Origin: Pratylenchus scribneri
Lineage: Eukaryota; Nematoda; Chromadorea; Rhabditida; Pratylenchidae
Assembly (NCBI GenBank): GCA_030063045.1
Contig: JAQSEB010000082.1
Location: 1,984,001-2,048,000 of the forward strand
Reading direction: 5' to 3'
DNA length: 64,000 nt
The position numbers and the translations under genes are program-made. Below the pieces are notes generated by a model that saw nothing but the letters and a program-made list of their open reading frames with translations, made no database searches and was not told the DNA's origin. Positions 22,891 to 34,207 of this stretch are shown in pieces. Position 1 is the first letter of the stretch. Each line of letters begins with the position of its first letter.

Positions 22891-24556
22891 TCATTTTCTG
22901 GCTTCTTCCCCTTCATTTCCATTTCTTCCCGGCGCCTTTTTAAGTTTGAGGGATTTTTCCAAATCTTCGAATGCTTTTTCTGACAATTCTTGCTCTGGAT
23001 CGGGCACTTCTTGGACATCTTTGACCTGAAAAAATTGTTTTTATAAATTAGAAAAAAATACAAAATAAAATTCACCTCTGGCACATAAAATTGCATCATA
23101 TTTTTGATGCCCTGTTTCAACGTGACAGCCGAACTGGGACAACCCGTGCATGCGCCCTGCAAAATAAATGGAATATTATTTAGAAAAATGTATAATTTAT
23201 TAATTATTTTTACCCAGTTTTCCCACTCACTTTGAGCATCAATTTGAGGACGCCATCCTCAAATCCGGCATAATGGACATCGCCCCCGTCATCTTGGACC
23301 ATTGGTTTAATGCGCGATTCGAGCAGCTCTTTGATGGTCGCAACCACTTCATCGTCTTCCGGCAAAATTGCTTTAAAAATGGAAAATTGTTATTAATTTT
23401 CTATTTAAAATTTAAATTTTATAAATAAAATTCTTTCGATTTTTGACTATTTTTTTTGAATTACTTGTATCGGTGATGACCGGTTCAGTGCTTCCTTTTT
23501 CATTATTTCCCTCATTGGTGAGCACAACCGGTCGTCCACTTTGTAAATGGTCCATAATGGCCGCAAAAATCAATGGCTTCATCAGTGACCAATCCTCGTC
23601 CTCACTTCGTTTTTGAATGCTCACCTAGATGAAAAAAAAATTATTTTCTTCATTTATTTTTTGAATAGTTTTTCAATTAAAATTGCTTACAAAATCTTCG
23701 CCAAAAAAGACACTCCGGACACCTTCAATTTGGAGAAGATCCCTTTAAAAAATTTATTGAATTTTATTTAAAAATTTTTGTAATACCCGGCCATTGGACT
23801 TCGAACCGCGTCCCGTGGTGATGTGAATTCGAATGTTCGTCCAGGTTCGGTTAAAATTTTTCGGCCAGGCAAAAATTTTAAACTCAACGGGTTGGGCGTC
23901 TCCTGCACTTGGATGAATATTTGGCGGACTAAAAATTAAATTTAGATTAAAAAATCTAATTTTAAATTGGGAATTGATTTTAAATTATAAAGTTAACATA
24001 ATTTTTTGAATAAAATTTATGTTCAAAAAATTAAAAATGGCTAAAATGTAATAGTGGTTCAATGGCTTATCCAAGACCACCAAACTCTATGCCTAATAAT
24101 TGATCTAATAATTGATAGATCTCATCAAGACGCATCGATTGGTTTATTAATTTGTTATGGTTTGATAAAAGGGTTTTAAACCATTAAACCATCTTTAGGT
24201 TTTCGGTTCAAAATTAGTTAAATATAAGCCAAAGAGATAAGAGATCTATTGATTCTTAAATGGTTTGGAGATCTAGTACAAACCATTCAACTCCTATAAT
24301 CTTTTCGGTTTTCGTTCGCCATTTTTAATGTTTTTTCGCCATTTTAAAAAATATTTCTTTTTAAAAAAAAACCTGAAGTTGTGGAAATTGTGGCAGTCTT
24401 TTCTGCTTTTATTGGCAAAATTTTTTGATGCAATCGATTTGATGGTATTGCCATTTTCGGCCGATTTGGTGCAGAAATTGAGGCAAAATTGCCAATTGAC
24501 ATCCATCGGTGGCAATTGCTTCGAACAAAAATAATTCCTAGTGAAATGTTGCGCAT
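22891..24556 (-). CDS. nfu-1: NFU1 iron-sulfur cluster scaffold, mitochondrial
   Basis: Exons in transcript order 24556-24373, 23928-23787, 23742-23691, 23624-23465, 23370-23231, 23156-23076, 23025-22891; 297 aa. It holds a [4Fe-4S] cluster and passes it to mitochondrial proteins such as lipoyl synthase and respiratory complexes. Exon 1 is a basic, Ser-rich mitochondrial presequence. The Nfu N-terminal domain follows ([18 protein letters not shown], then [13 protein letters not shown] and [19 protein letters not shown]). The C-terminal NifU domain carries [11 protein letters not shown] and the cluster-binding CTGCPSS with the CxxC pair, then [14 protein letters not shown]. Length and order match animal NFU1. 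Its ATG lies 172 bases after the stop of the upstream paraplegin-like gene, with a TAG acceptor a few bases before the ATG, as expected of a downstream operon gene. Confidence 0.95.
24053..24295. mobile_element. MITE family A copy (in nfu-1 intron 1)
   Basis: Ends AGTGGTTCAATGGCTT and AAACCATTCAACTCCT; inside are the family words ATAGATCTCATCAAGACGCA, GGTTTTAAACCATTAAACCA and TCGGTTCAAAATTAG. Confidence 0.75.
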
Positions 24557-24658
24557 TTTTGACTATGAATTTAAAATTAATTTTTAAAATTTAATTAAAT
24601 TAAAATAAATGAATTATTATAAACATATTTTTTGTAAAAAATGAATAATAATTTATAT

Positions 24659-24664
24659 TTTATT
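24659..24664 (-). terminator. Poly-A signal between the two mitochondrial genes
   Basis: AATAAA on the minus strand, about 65 bases after the stop of the paraplegin-like gene and about 100 bases before the nfu-1 start. Confidence 0.5.
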
Positions 24665-24728
24665 TAATCTAATTAAAATTGTATAAACAAAAATTCAAAA
24701 ATTAATCCTAATATAATTGTGCAAATTT

Positions 24729-27104
24729 TTAAGAATTATTCATTTTTTTCTTCATCATTTCTTCGCTTGTTGGCGATTTCGCCGCTCCTCTTTTCATTTT
24801 GATTGGTCTTGGCATTTCTTCGGGTGTCAATGGTTCGACCCGGAAATTTCGCTTAAGCAAAACCATAAAAGCAATGAAGACCAGGCTAATGACATAAATA
24901 GTAAGGGCCGAATAGTAGAGCATTTCACTGAAAATTTTTGTTTTATTTTTATTAAAATTAAATTAAAATTTTGATCAATTTCGATTTAAAATAATTTATG
25001 TATTGGAGAACAACCCAAATTGTAGCCGATTAAAATAACTGGCCAAGGCCTAAACCAATTTGGATAATTTTACTATCAAATTAAAGAGCAGACTTTTGGC
25101 TATCCAATGATATTAATTTTATTGTGAATGGTTCATAATAATTGGTGGATTTTATACCTAAAAAACCGTTAAAATGAGACTTTAACTCGGAATTTTCGTG
25201 TTTTTCGATGGTTTTTGGACATAACTTCATCAATTCTTAACCATTTTAAATAGAATTAATATCATTTGATGCCCAAAAGTTCACTCTTTAATTGGATAAA
25301 AAATTATCCAATTTTAGTTTAATTTAGCGAGTTATTTTAACCGGCGACAAATTGACCATGCTAAATTGAGGCGTAGCCTATTCCCTATTTGAGCATTTTT
25401 TTTTAATATTTAGCCTATTATCAATTAAAAATAGTTACTGACGGTGGTGCATGGACGCTAACGTGTACTGTGTCCGGGTATCGAGTTCCGGCTTCCTCTT
25501 GTGCCTTTTGAATTTTTCTCATAATTAAATCGTAATTTCCTCGGAATTCGTCAACAAATTTTATATAAGTGTTTTTGACCTGAAAATGCATAAAAAGTTT
25601 AGAATTATATTGTTTTTGTACCTCTTTGCCATTCAAAAACACATTCGGTGCGACAAGGATGACCGCCACATCTTTTGCTGGGTAATATGCAATGTCACGG
25701 ACCTGAAGAAGCAAAAAAATGTAAATAATTTTGGAGAGTATTTAATTAGGTAAAAAAACATTAAGAAAATGGCCAAAAGTTATTGCGGTAAGCGGTTCAA
25801 TGGTTTCTGCTAGACTAATCGATAAATCTCTTCGAGACGCATCGATTTATAATTTGCCTGATTTGATCAAAAATTTAAAGGTTTTAAACCGCTTGAACCA
25901 TTTATCATTTTTGGTTCAAAACTAAATTAAAATTGGTTAAACCTAAGCCAAATCATTATCAAATGATGCCTCTCGAAGAGATCTATCGAATGGGTATAGA
26001 GTTTGGGGGTCTCGGACAACCATTGAACCGCTAGAATTTAATTTTAAATAATTATAAAAATTGCAAACCGCTTTGGCAGGTAAATATTCCTCGAGCAATT
26101 GTTCAAATGTAATTTTTGGATTTTGCATGGTTTCTCGATGCATATATTCCGGTGTAATCTCAAATTCGATGGATTTAACCAAAACCAACATTATTAGGAA
26201 GAAAGCAAACATTATCGATAAATCACGACCGGCATTGTCCGGATCCATCACTGTTGAAAAGAAAGATGTATTGCATTTTTATTGTTATATTGGAAATTGG
26301 TAAATTTTGGAATAGGAGCTGGGCTATAGATTTTGGAAATCTCAGCTTCCCTATCCCTAGGTAAGGTGCCTCCGAAAAATAAGACTTGAAAATAGTCTCA
26401 TTATTCGACCCGGTATGGTCGAATTAGTCTAGGAAATTTCACTTTCAGACCGTTATTAAGATTTAGGCAAAAGTTAGTAAACCAAAACCGGTTAGGGTTT
26501 AAACAATTGGTTCAGCTTTTCAAAATAAGTTCAAACCGGTTTGAAAATGAAATTTCAGAGATTAAATCGACCATCCCGATGCCGATTCTTGGATTTAGTA
26601 AATTCCCTGATTTTACTATTTTCAACACTATGTTTTTTTCTTTTGGTTTGGTTATATTAATTTTTTAATGTTAAAAACAAACATCTTTGAACCATTCCTT
26701 TTCGCCGCACAATTTTCAATCCTTTGTGTGCATTTTGCATATTATAATCCTCGATTATATGTTGTCGATGCTCTTCCATTGTCCTCCGGTACATTGTCTT
26801 ATCATATTGATGGCCTTTATTGAAATCATCATAGATTTTGAGAAATTCGGCCAAAAATTCTTTCCTTCTTTTTTGCTCCTCTTCAGTTTGTGGTTCATTG
26901 GCGGATTTTGGAATTGTAGAGAGGATTGGGGCGATCAATGATTGGAACCGGGATTTGATTATCGAAGAAAATAGCCGTGAATCTTGAAAAAAAATTAAAT
27001 TTAGATTGGATTAAAAAAAAAATCAAATTTATTTTAAGATTTGGAAAGAGAAGATTCTTTTGCCGAAAAAAGGTTTTTCGGTCACCTTCCACTTCCAAGA
27101 CCAT
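24729..27104 (-). CDS. Paraplegin/AFG3-like N-terminal region only (FtsH_ext module, no AAA+ or protease)
   Basis: Exons 27104-27086, 26982-26683, 26250-26069, 25702-25622, 25579-25443, 24927-24729; 305 aa. The N-terminus is basic and Ser-rich after a few residues (SRLFSSIIKSRFQSLIAP), suiting mitochondrial import. A charged stretch precedes a first membrane helix (LSIMFAFFLIMLVLV, about residue 115-130), then a segment aligning by eye with the FtsH extracellular domain of m-AAA proteases (ITFEQLLEEYLPAKAV, DVAVILVAP, IRKIQKAQEEAG-like), then a second helix (YYSALTIYVISLVFIAFMVLL). In m-AAA subunits the AAA+ ATPase and zinc protease domains follow; here a basic tail of about 40 residues ends at a stop. 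The lower-coordinate neighbour is NFU1, so the missing domains are not in this locus. It may regulate or cap m-AAA complexes, or be a truncated duplicate. The family call is by eye. Introns hold three inverted-repeat elements. Confidence 0.6.
25030..25368. mobile_element. Inverted-repeat element, about 340 bp
   Basis: Left arm words GCCGATTAAAATAACTGGC, GATAATTTT and CAGACTTTTGGCTATCCAA return in reverse order on the other strand as AGTTATTTTAACCGGC, AAAAATTATCC and TTTGATGCCCAAAAGTTC. Lies in the last intron of the paraplegin-like gene. Confidence 0.6.
25791..26032. mobile_element. MITE family A copy (reference copy)
   Basis: Terminal inverted repeats AGCGGTTCAATGGTT and AACCATTGAACCGCT, matching exactly over 15 bases. 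Inner halves also pair (ATAAATCTCTTCGAGACGCA against CTCTCGAAGAGATCTATCGA). No coding capacity. No clear target-site duplication could be read. Confidence 0.85.
26395..26580. mobile_element. Inverted-repeat element with a TGGTCGAATTAGTCT arm
   Basis: GGTATGGTCGAATTAGTCTA...GAAATTTCACTTTC on the left pairs with GAAATGAAATTTCAGAGATT...AAATCGACCATCCC on the right. Lies in intron 2 of the paraplegin-like gene. Confidence 0.5.
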
Positions 27105-27114
27105 ATAAACCGCA

Positions 27115-27350
27115 TAACATTAAATTGGACTAATCTTTGATGCGTCAATTAATTATTGATTGTCATGGTTCGATCAAAATTCAGGGTATCAACTGTTTAA
27201 ATTTAAACCATTTACTTTTTGATTTACAACTTATTTGCTTTTGAATTAAACTCTGACAATCAATAGGCCGTTAGGCCGCTCGATGCGGACGAGCTCTATT
27301 AATTATCAATCGATATTAGGTTTAGGGCTTATGATCAAGCTTAAATTATT
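27115..27350. mobile_element. MITE family A, diverged copy
   Basis: Contains TTTGATGCGTCAATTAATTA, GGTTCGATCAAAATTCAGGG and TAAACCATTTACTTTTTGAT in family order, but the ends are worn. Lies between pbs-6 and the paraplegin-like gene. Limits approximate. Confidence 0.45.
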
Positions 27351-27795
27351 AAACTTTCGGCAAATGAATCCGATTTTTTTGGGCATAGAAAAAGACACCC
27401 ATTTGAAGAAAAATTTTATATAAATACTTTAAAAGCATACTTTTTCGTATTTTTGAAGAAAATGATGGATGGAATTTGTAGCAATGACAACAAATTATTG
27501 ATGTCTTTCGAACATTCAACATTAATATATGTATTACTTTAGGAATAATATACTAAAAAATCCAATTAATTTACAAAATATCATCCTATTTTAAAAAATA
27601 TTTAAAATTAATATTTGATAAATAATCTATCTAATAACAAAAATCGATCATTGAGATGAATTTTATTTATTTTCCAATTTAAATAAAACAAAACAAATTC
27701 AAAAAGACAAAAAATATTTAGGATTTTCCATCAAAATTATTCCACTCGTCTTTTATTAACACATTTTCAACTCTTCTCAATTCTTCTCTCCATAA

Positions 27796-28876
27796 TCAGT
27801 CCTCGCGCAATGGGATCGTCTCTTCTTTCGGCTAGAAAAAAGTTGGAATTAATTGAATATTAAATAAATTGAATGGTTCAAAACCTGCTTGTCATTTTTG
27901 GTCAACCAGACCAGCTTGATTGCATCACCCGTTTGGCTTTCCCTCTCGGCAACTGATCGGAAACCGTCACGCATTAATCGCTTTGCCTTTAAAAATAACT
28001 TTATTTTTGGTAATCCATAAATGTTTTAAACCTGTTCCAAATCCATGGGTTTCTTGCCGCGTTTCTCCTTGTCAATGGTGCACTCATCGATTTTGATGTC
28101 AAAGAAGGATTGGAGGATGGAAGCGCCGGTACCAGAACAATCGCAAGAAGTTCGCTGGACCATGCCAATTGGATCATACGAATAGACGGCACCTTCTCCT
28201 TAATAGAAATTAATTAATTTTTAATTAAAAAAAATGAAAAATAAACCATCATCAGTGATGCCTGCCAAAATTGAACCAGTATAATATGGAAAGAAGCGGC
28301 GATAGTACAGAGTGCGAGCCAACATTGTGGAGAACAAGTCAACGCCCATCTCATGTTGATATGTGAATTTGTAATGGTTCAGGCGCCACTTGAATGTTTA
28401 AAAATGTTATTGTCAAAAACCTTTTAATAATTAAACCTGCATCAATCGCTTCAATTGCAAAATATCGCCGTAGAAACCGCAAGTGGCCAGCACAATTTTG
28501 TCACTGCTAAAATGTGAAAGATTGGTTAATTGTTTTCGAAATAATTATGCTTACAGAACATGAATTTTGTCGCATTCACGTGTCATAATGTTCACTTCGT
28601 ATTGGGACATGCGAGTGTCACTGCCGAGCACAACAAAGTCCGGACCAGCGATGGCTGCCGCGGTGCTAAAAGATGAGGAATTTAATACAAAATTAGTGAG
28701 AATTAAGCATACCCGCCCATGACCACATAAGGATTCCATTCTCGCGATTGTTGAATTGCAGGAGGCATCATTGTTGAACGCATGTTCGCCGCGGCTTCAT
28801 CCAAACATTCTTTGAACTCGTTGAAATCCCCAAACGGATTTTTGGGCGCCAAATCATGAGCAAATGATGAGAACAT
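27796..28876 (-). CDS. pbs-6: 20S proteasome subunit beta type-1 (beta 6 position)
   Basis: Exons 28876-28713, 28665-28555, 28506-28437, 28388-28247, 28198-28032, 27986-27885, 27831-27796; 263 aa. A non-catalytic beta subunit of the 20S core in nucleus and cytosol. After about 50 N-terminal residues the Ntn-hydrolase fold begins: GGTAAAIAGPDFVVLGSDTR, then SDKIVLATCGFYGDILQLKR, YYRRFFPYYTGSILAGI and DDGEGAVYSYDPIGMVQR. These match the PSMB1/pbs-6 group (RRFFPYY and GAVYS.DP.G are hallmarks). The beta-strand helix pair near the end (ERESQTGDAIKLVWLT) and the ending EETIPLRED match the family. The processed-type Thr is present (GGT), yet this subunit type is considered inactive in animals. It lies upstream, on the same strand, of the paraplegin-like gene and NFU1. 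Confidence 0.95.
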
Positions 28877-30014
28877 TTTCTGTTTTGATCGTTGTCAAGT
28901 TTTGCAGAAATTTTCTTGATTTAAATAATTGCTGAAAAGACATTTTATTTATTCATGGTTTGTTTGTGAGGTCCGAGGTGATTATGATTAATTTGTTAAT
29001 TGGGATTACTTCAGTTAAAAAAAAACGTGAATAACGTTATTGTTTTTTGTGCGTACGTTTATTTGTCATCATTTTGATTTGAGGGTAGGGTGGGGAGTGG
29101 GGTAGAGTTTTAATGAGTCTATGTCTAAGACGAGATTGGAAATAGCTTAAAAGTTAAAACTGATTTAAAAACATGTTGGGCCTATTTCTTGCCAAATTAT
29201 GAGGATGAGAGTGCAGAGTGAGTATGAGTATTACACCATTTAAAAAATTAAAGATTTTATAAATGAAAAGGAATGGCTGATTGTGGTTAATTTTTGATTC
29301 TGATGATCTGAATCGTGATGCGGTCGCGGTGCGAAAAGCAAGCGGAACGGAAATTCGATAGAAATAGAAATTGATAAAATGGATCAAATGTCTCATCGAC
29401 CTTCTTCTCTATAAATCAGGGCAGGGAGAGGACATGGACAAAGTTTAGACCTACAATCTATAAAGCTTACACCAATTTTGTAGATCTCATCTATACGCAT
29501 CGAATGGTATCATGATTTGTAGGGTCGGGTCTAAAACCGGTACCTGATTTATTAGAGAGGGGAAAAATAAAAGTTCGATGAGACATTTGATCCATTTTAT
29601 CGATTTCGATAAATTTTATCGAATTTCCGTTTCCGCAATCCGCACCACACCACACCATCATCAATCACTATGATCGAAACTGAATGAAAAATTCGATATC
29701 CGTATCCCTATAATAAAAAAAAGACGAATCGAATTGGACGATTCGGACTTTGGTTTTCCAAATTTTGAAGTTTTGCTTTAAAAAAAATTAAAACATTTAT
29801 ATTAAAGGAAGGGAAATTTTGATTTTTGAACAACTCTCCCCATCAAAAAATTTAACATTTTACCCATCCCAAAATTTGTAAATTTCAAATCATTATTCAT
29901 TTCTATTTCCATCCGTCCAGCGTCCATATACACTATTAGAATTATGAATTACCAACTTATATTCTACATATTTTTAGAAAATTTTGAATTAAAATTATCC
30001 TATCATCATTAAAA
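28877..30014. other. Intergenic DNA with a large inverted repeat
   Basis: GGAACGGAAATTCGATA and AAATGGATCAAATGTCTCAT at 29341-29400 return inverted at 29577-29635 (GATGAGACATTTGATCCATTT, then TATCGAATTTCCGTTTCC). Between the arms sits part of an A-family element (TGTAGATCTCATCTATACGC). The region is otherwise without genes. Confidence 0.6.
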
Positions 30015-31800
30015 ATGAGTATTCTCCAACAAAAACGTCCAGTAAAACTTACCGAAGACGTGTTATACATCATCGCCGAAAAATTGCTCGCAAGAATTCC
30101 GGATGGACGCAAAATTACTTTCTGCGAACAAAATCCATACACATATTTCATGGTTTGCTAATTTCTTATTGTTAAAAATAATATTCCCTTTTTAAGGGAC
30201 ATAATGCAATGGCTACCCGGGTTATCATCGCACAATTTGCCAAGTTCAAGCGAATTGATTTCACCAAATTTGGCTCAGACGAACAAATCGAATTTTACAA
30301 GAAAGAGAGCAAATTTAGCTTCGTTAGTTTATTTCATATCTTTTTTGGCCATAACTAAATATTTTAGAATGATTCGAAACCGGAAGAATTTCGTGGACCG
30401 TACATTGTCCCACCCGGAATGCTGGAATTTCTCATCGAAAATGGAAAGCTCCGTGTCAACACCATTGAAACATTCAATTTTATTCCGGATGACCATTCTG
30501 CTGACATTAAAGATGTGGAGGAATTGAACAGTATGAAGGCGTTCTGTGCCCTTTTTCTTGGGAAACGTCAGTTATGGAAATAATTACCAATAATTTACTC
30601 AAAATTTAGAAGTTGAAATCCCAGATGGTCTGACGAATAATTTGATGATCAAGAAATTCCGGGTCGATGAATCTGTTGAGAACATTCGTAAGTTTTTGAA
30701 TCTGAATAAAATTGACAATATTTTACAGAAAACAATTTCGAAGCAATTTTGGCAATTGATGCGGTTGAGCTGGAAATTTCAAATCGCGAAAATCTGATCA
30801 TTGATTGCAGCCAATATACAAGGTTTAATTTGTCATTTTCACATTGAAAATACCCACAATTTTAGCGGTGTAATTGCCAAAAATACAACCAAAATCACCA
30901 TCGACTGCCAATTCGATTTTCAATCCTCCAAAGAAGACATCGACAAATTTGCCACCAATTTTGAGACATTTTGTGCATTCCTTGTTCGGGCCTGCCCGGC
31001 ACTCCAAAATTTGGACATCAAAATTTGTCACGCATCCAATTCCATCGATTCTTCAATTGTTTTCACCGAAAATTTCTATTCAACAATCCGGGCAATGGAA
31101 TCGGCCATTAAGTCGATCAACACTGACAATGAAAATTTGAAAATTTCAATCGATTTGGTTGCCAATTTCCCTGCACATATTTATGAGGTAAGCAATGTTA
31201 AATAAAATTGAAATTAATTTATAATTTTTTAGGATCTTCCAATTCAACAACATGATTTGTTCAAAATTGGTACTCCGTTCACTGTGGAATTTATTGGCGA
31301 AGATGATGATGATCGTTATGTTGCGCGTTCATTGGATTGTGTGGATGTTCATGGCCGAGTTCATAAATTGCAGTTCAAAATTTTTGAGGAAAACCAATCT
31401 GATTATGATGGTATGATAACTAAATTTTGTATACCTGTCGGTTATCTGCCAAATTTGGTTTTAATACAGCCCAAAAGTCAGGACTTATGGGAGTTTCCTA
31501 GGAAGATTCCCAGATAATCATTTTATTTTAAAGTCCTAATTATAAGGTTTGCATTAGATCTTTACAAGAAGCACGTATTGGGGTTGTTCAAAATTTGGAC
31601 GCAAATAACCGACATTGTTTATTTGAAAAAAAATTAATAATTTTTTTAAAAAATCAATATTTTTCACAGTTTCGCTTACTATGTACAACAGTGATTATGA
31701 CCCCGAACTTAATGATTTTGATGATGGCGGCTATGATGATTACGACGATTATGATGATGATCAGGAAGAAGTTGACAATGACGATGATGAACCATATTAA
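30015..31800 (+). CDS. Unknown intracellular protein with an acidic Asp-rich tail
   Basis: Exons 30015-30152, 30197-30322, 30368-30566, 30610-30687, 30729-30822, 30866-31187, 31233-31410, 31670-31800; 421 aa. No signal peptide or membrane helix. The first 30 residues (KLTEDVLYIIAEKLLARIPD) resemble the start of an F-box helix pair, but the rest of the motif does not follow, so this is only a possibility. The middle contains alternating strand-like segments (VELEISNRENLIIDCSQ; TKITIDCQFDF) and a helical segment with paired Cys (ETFCAFLVRACPALQNLDIKI), which recalls the repeat region of the expanded nematode F-box-associated proteins. The last 40 residues are mostly Asp, Glu and Tyr (DDYDDYDDDQEE). 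I do not recognise the family. It ends 330 bases before the Gemin7-like gene on the same strand. Confidence 0.8.
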
Positions 31801-32130
31801 GAAGAAGAGTTCGGATGAGAGGAATATGAGGGTTCAAATCATTATTTATTTTTGTTGATCTCCAAATGGGAAATAATTCCATTTTTTGACATAAATATTT
31901 CACCGCTTTTTGCTTAAATTTCGAATAAATTCGTTTTTGAAAAATTTCTTGACTATAATAATGTTTCTTATTCATTTATATTTATAATATATCGAATTTC
32001 TTCGTTCAACAAAGATCAAAGAATTTAATTGTTTGAACCATTTTTATTTCAGAAAACAACAAAAATTAATTCTCAACTTTAAAACAATTCATCTTCAACC
32101 TTTCATCGAGTCAACTTTCAAAAAATTATA

Positions 32131-34207
32131 ATGCAAAAAGAACAAAAAGAGAACCAGGTTAAAAAGCGAGGAAGATTTCATTAATTAACAATTCAATAAA
32201 CAGAAATTGCAAGAGGCGAATGCGGAATTACGGGAACGTTTTCTTAAATTTTTGCAAATTTTGCCTACTAAATCAGTTCAAGCTGAAATGTTCCAGGGTA
32301 GCCGACCGGTAGAAGGCATAATGAGTGCAGTGGATGCTGTGAATTTCAAGTTTGTTTGATTTTAATCAATTTTAATATGGTTAAAATTGATACACTACAA
32401 TTGAGCTACGTCTCAACTGGGCGGCATCGCTTATAGCTCATTAAGGACGGAACCGATCTAAATGATTTTGATGTCAAATTAAAGTGGTTTGGTTCAGAAT
32501 CAGCAGAGTTGTACTCTTAAAAATCTATTTTAAAAATTTGCAAATTTTTCATGGTATTTTAAGTATAATTATGCTAATTCTCAAATCTCACCAAACCAAA
32601 TAAATCTTATACCTCTCGACAGCCAGCATTTGATCCCAAAATCATCAATAATGGTTTCGTACTTAATGAGCTGCAAGCGACGCCGCCTAGTTGAACGGGT
32701 CCGGATTAAAATATAACTCGCAGAATATTTATCACCTAATTATTTATTGAAATTGATGTAAACAAATTGAATAAATCAAAATTTTAGACATTTTCTCGTT
32801 GATCAACTCCGCACACCAATGGGACTGATCGATCATGCGGCATTGCGTACTGGGGACACAGTGTACATCCGAATTCCTTGGCAATTAGAGGAGAAAAATG
32901 TCGGAGAGGAAAAAAATGCTGGAATCGGACTAAAAAGGAAGGAAGATGAAAAAGAAATGGAACACCAAAATGATGCCCAACCAAACAAAGGTTTCTATTT
33001 AAAACCAAAAGGATAATTAAATTTATTATTTTTAGATAAATCCAACGATCAATCACCAAATATTGAAACTGGCGGCGGCAAAGAAGAAATGACAGCAGAA
33101 CAATGTGAAGAGTCAAATAATATGAAGGCTGAAATGCAGAACAATTCAACACCAAAAATCGTCGCCTCAATTTTTGATTATGTGGAAGGAGAGGATGAAG
33201 AAGAAATGTTGCCAGAAATGGTCGAAGAGAAGGAAGAATTAATGAGAGAAGAGACGGAAGAACCAATGAAAGAAATTAAAGAAGAGAAGGAAAAGCCGGT
33301 GCCAAAAATGGCCAAAGAAGAAGAACCAGCGACCACAATTTTTGATTTTGTGGAAGGTGAGAATGAAGAACCGACGAAAGAAGAAAAAGAGAAGGAAGAG
33401 AGCGAACCAATGAAAGAAACGAATGAAGAACCGATGCCAACAAAAGCTGAGGAGAAGGAAGAACTAATTAAAGAAGAGAAGGACGAACCAATTGAAGAAG
33501 AGAAGGAGGATGAAGAACCAATGAAAGAAATGAAGGGAGAAGAAAAGGAAGAACAAATGCCAAAAATGGTCGAAGAGAAGGAAGAATTAATGAAAGAAGA
33601 GAAGGATGAACCGATGCCAGAAATAGAAATGGCCATGAAAAATGATGAAGAAGAACCGATGAAAGAAGAAAAGAAGGAAGAACAAATACCACCAATAGAC
33701 GAAGTGAAGGATGAACCGATGCCGCAACCGGCAGAGGAGAAAGAAAATACGGTTTGTTATCCAATTATAAAAATTAGACAAAAATATAACTATGCAATTT
33801 GGTTAACAAATACAAAATTATTTTTTAACTATTTGAAACATTTGTACCATAAAAACAATTTCTTATTCGAAATAATATTATGTGCTTTTAATAATTTTCA
33901 TTTATTTTCAGTCATCAGCCGCTTATGCCACTACAAGTTGGCCATCCACACCAACAATTTTACCATGGCATCATAAGGGCGCCAGTAGCACAACTTCTTC
34001 CATAAAAGGTAAAAATAAAAAAATAAATAATTTTTATTCATTTTTTAAGGTTCATCAAGTCAACGAAGGAAACGTCGCACAAAAATTCCAATGGACATGG
34101 AAAATAGCAACATTCGATTGGCTCAATTCACATCGGGCGATCATTTCTTCAGCCAATTTCATCGACCATCATCAGCGCAAAAGGAGGAGGAGGAAAAGAA
34201 TGAATGA
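32131..34207 (+). CDS. Gemin7-like Sm-fold protein with a long acidic repeat tail
   Basis: Exons 32131-32157, 32204-32349, 32788-32990, 33036-33751, 33912-34008, 34050-34207; 448 aa. Residues 1-90 match Gemin7: LRERFLKFLQILP, then VQAEMFQGSRPVEG, VDAVNFKHFLVDQLRTPMGL and ALRTGDTVYIRI. Gemin7 pairs with Gemin6 in the SMN complex, which loads Sm rings on snRNAs. Gemin7 is normally about 130 residues and ends here. This protein runs on for some 350 more: a Lys/Glu hinge, about 230 residues of Glu/Lys/Pro/Met repeats built on KEEKDEPM and MVEEKEELM, with two IFD(Y/F)VEGE motifs, then Ser/Thr-rich and basic (SQRRKRR) segments. Splice phases agree throughout. The tail could be a separate gene fused only by my model, but no stop, promoter or acceptor with ATG separates them. 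Confidence 0.75.
32404..32698. mobile_element. Inverted-repeat element in the Gemin7-like gene intron
   Basis: The left arm GAGCTACGTCTCAACTGGGC...TAGCTCATTAAGGACGGAAC pairs with GTACTTAATGAGCTGCAAGC...CGCCGCCTAGTTGAACG on the right, about 55 bp each with few mismatches. It lies wholly inside intron 2, and its right arm ends about 90 bases before exon 3. Confidence 0.75.

Noticed and set aside
26657..26982. Cathepsin propeptide (I29) resemblance of the FLKIYDDFNKGHQYDKTMYR segment
   Set aside because: No protease domain follows; the next exons lead into a membrane helix and an FtsH_ext-like segment. The helix resemblance is probably chance.
33178..33764. Ser/Phe-rich and Leu/Pro-rich minus-strand frames opposite the acidic repeats
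   Set aside because: They are mirror images of the Glu/Lys/Pro codons of the plus-strand gene, whose exons splice in frame.
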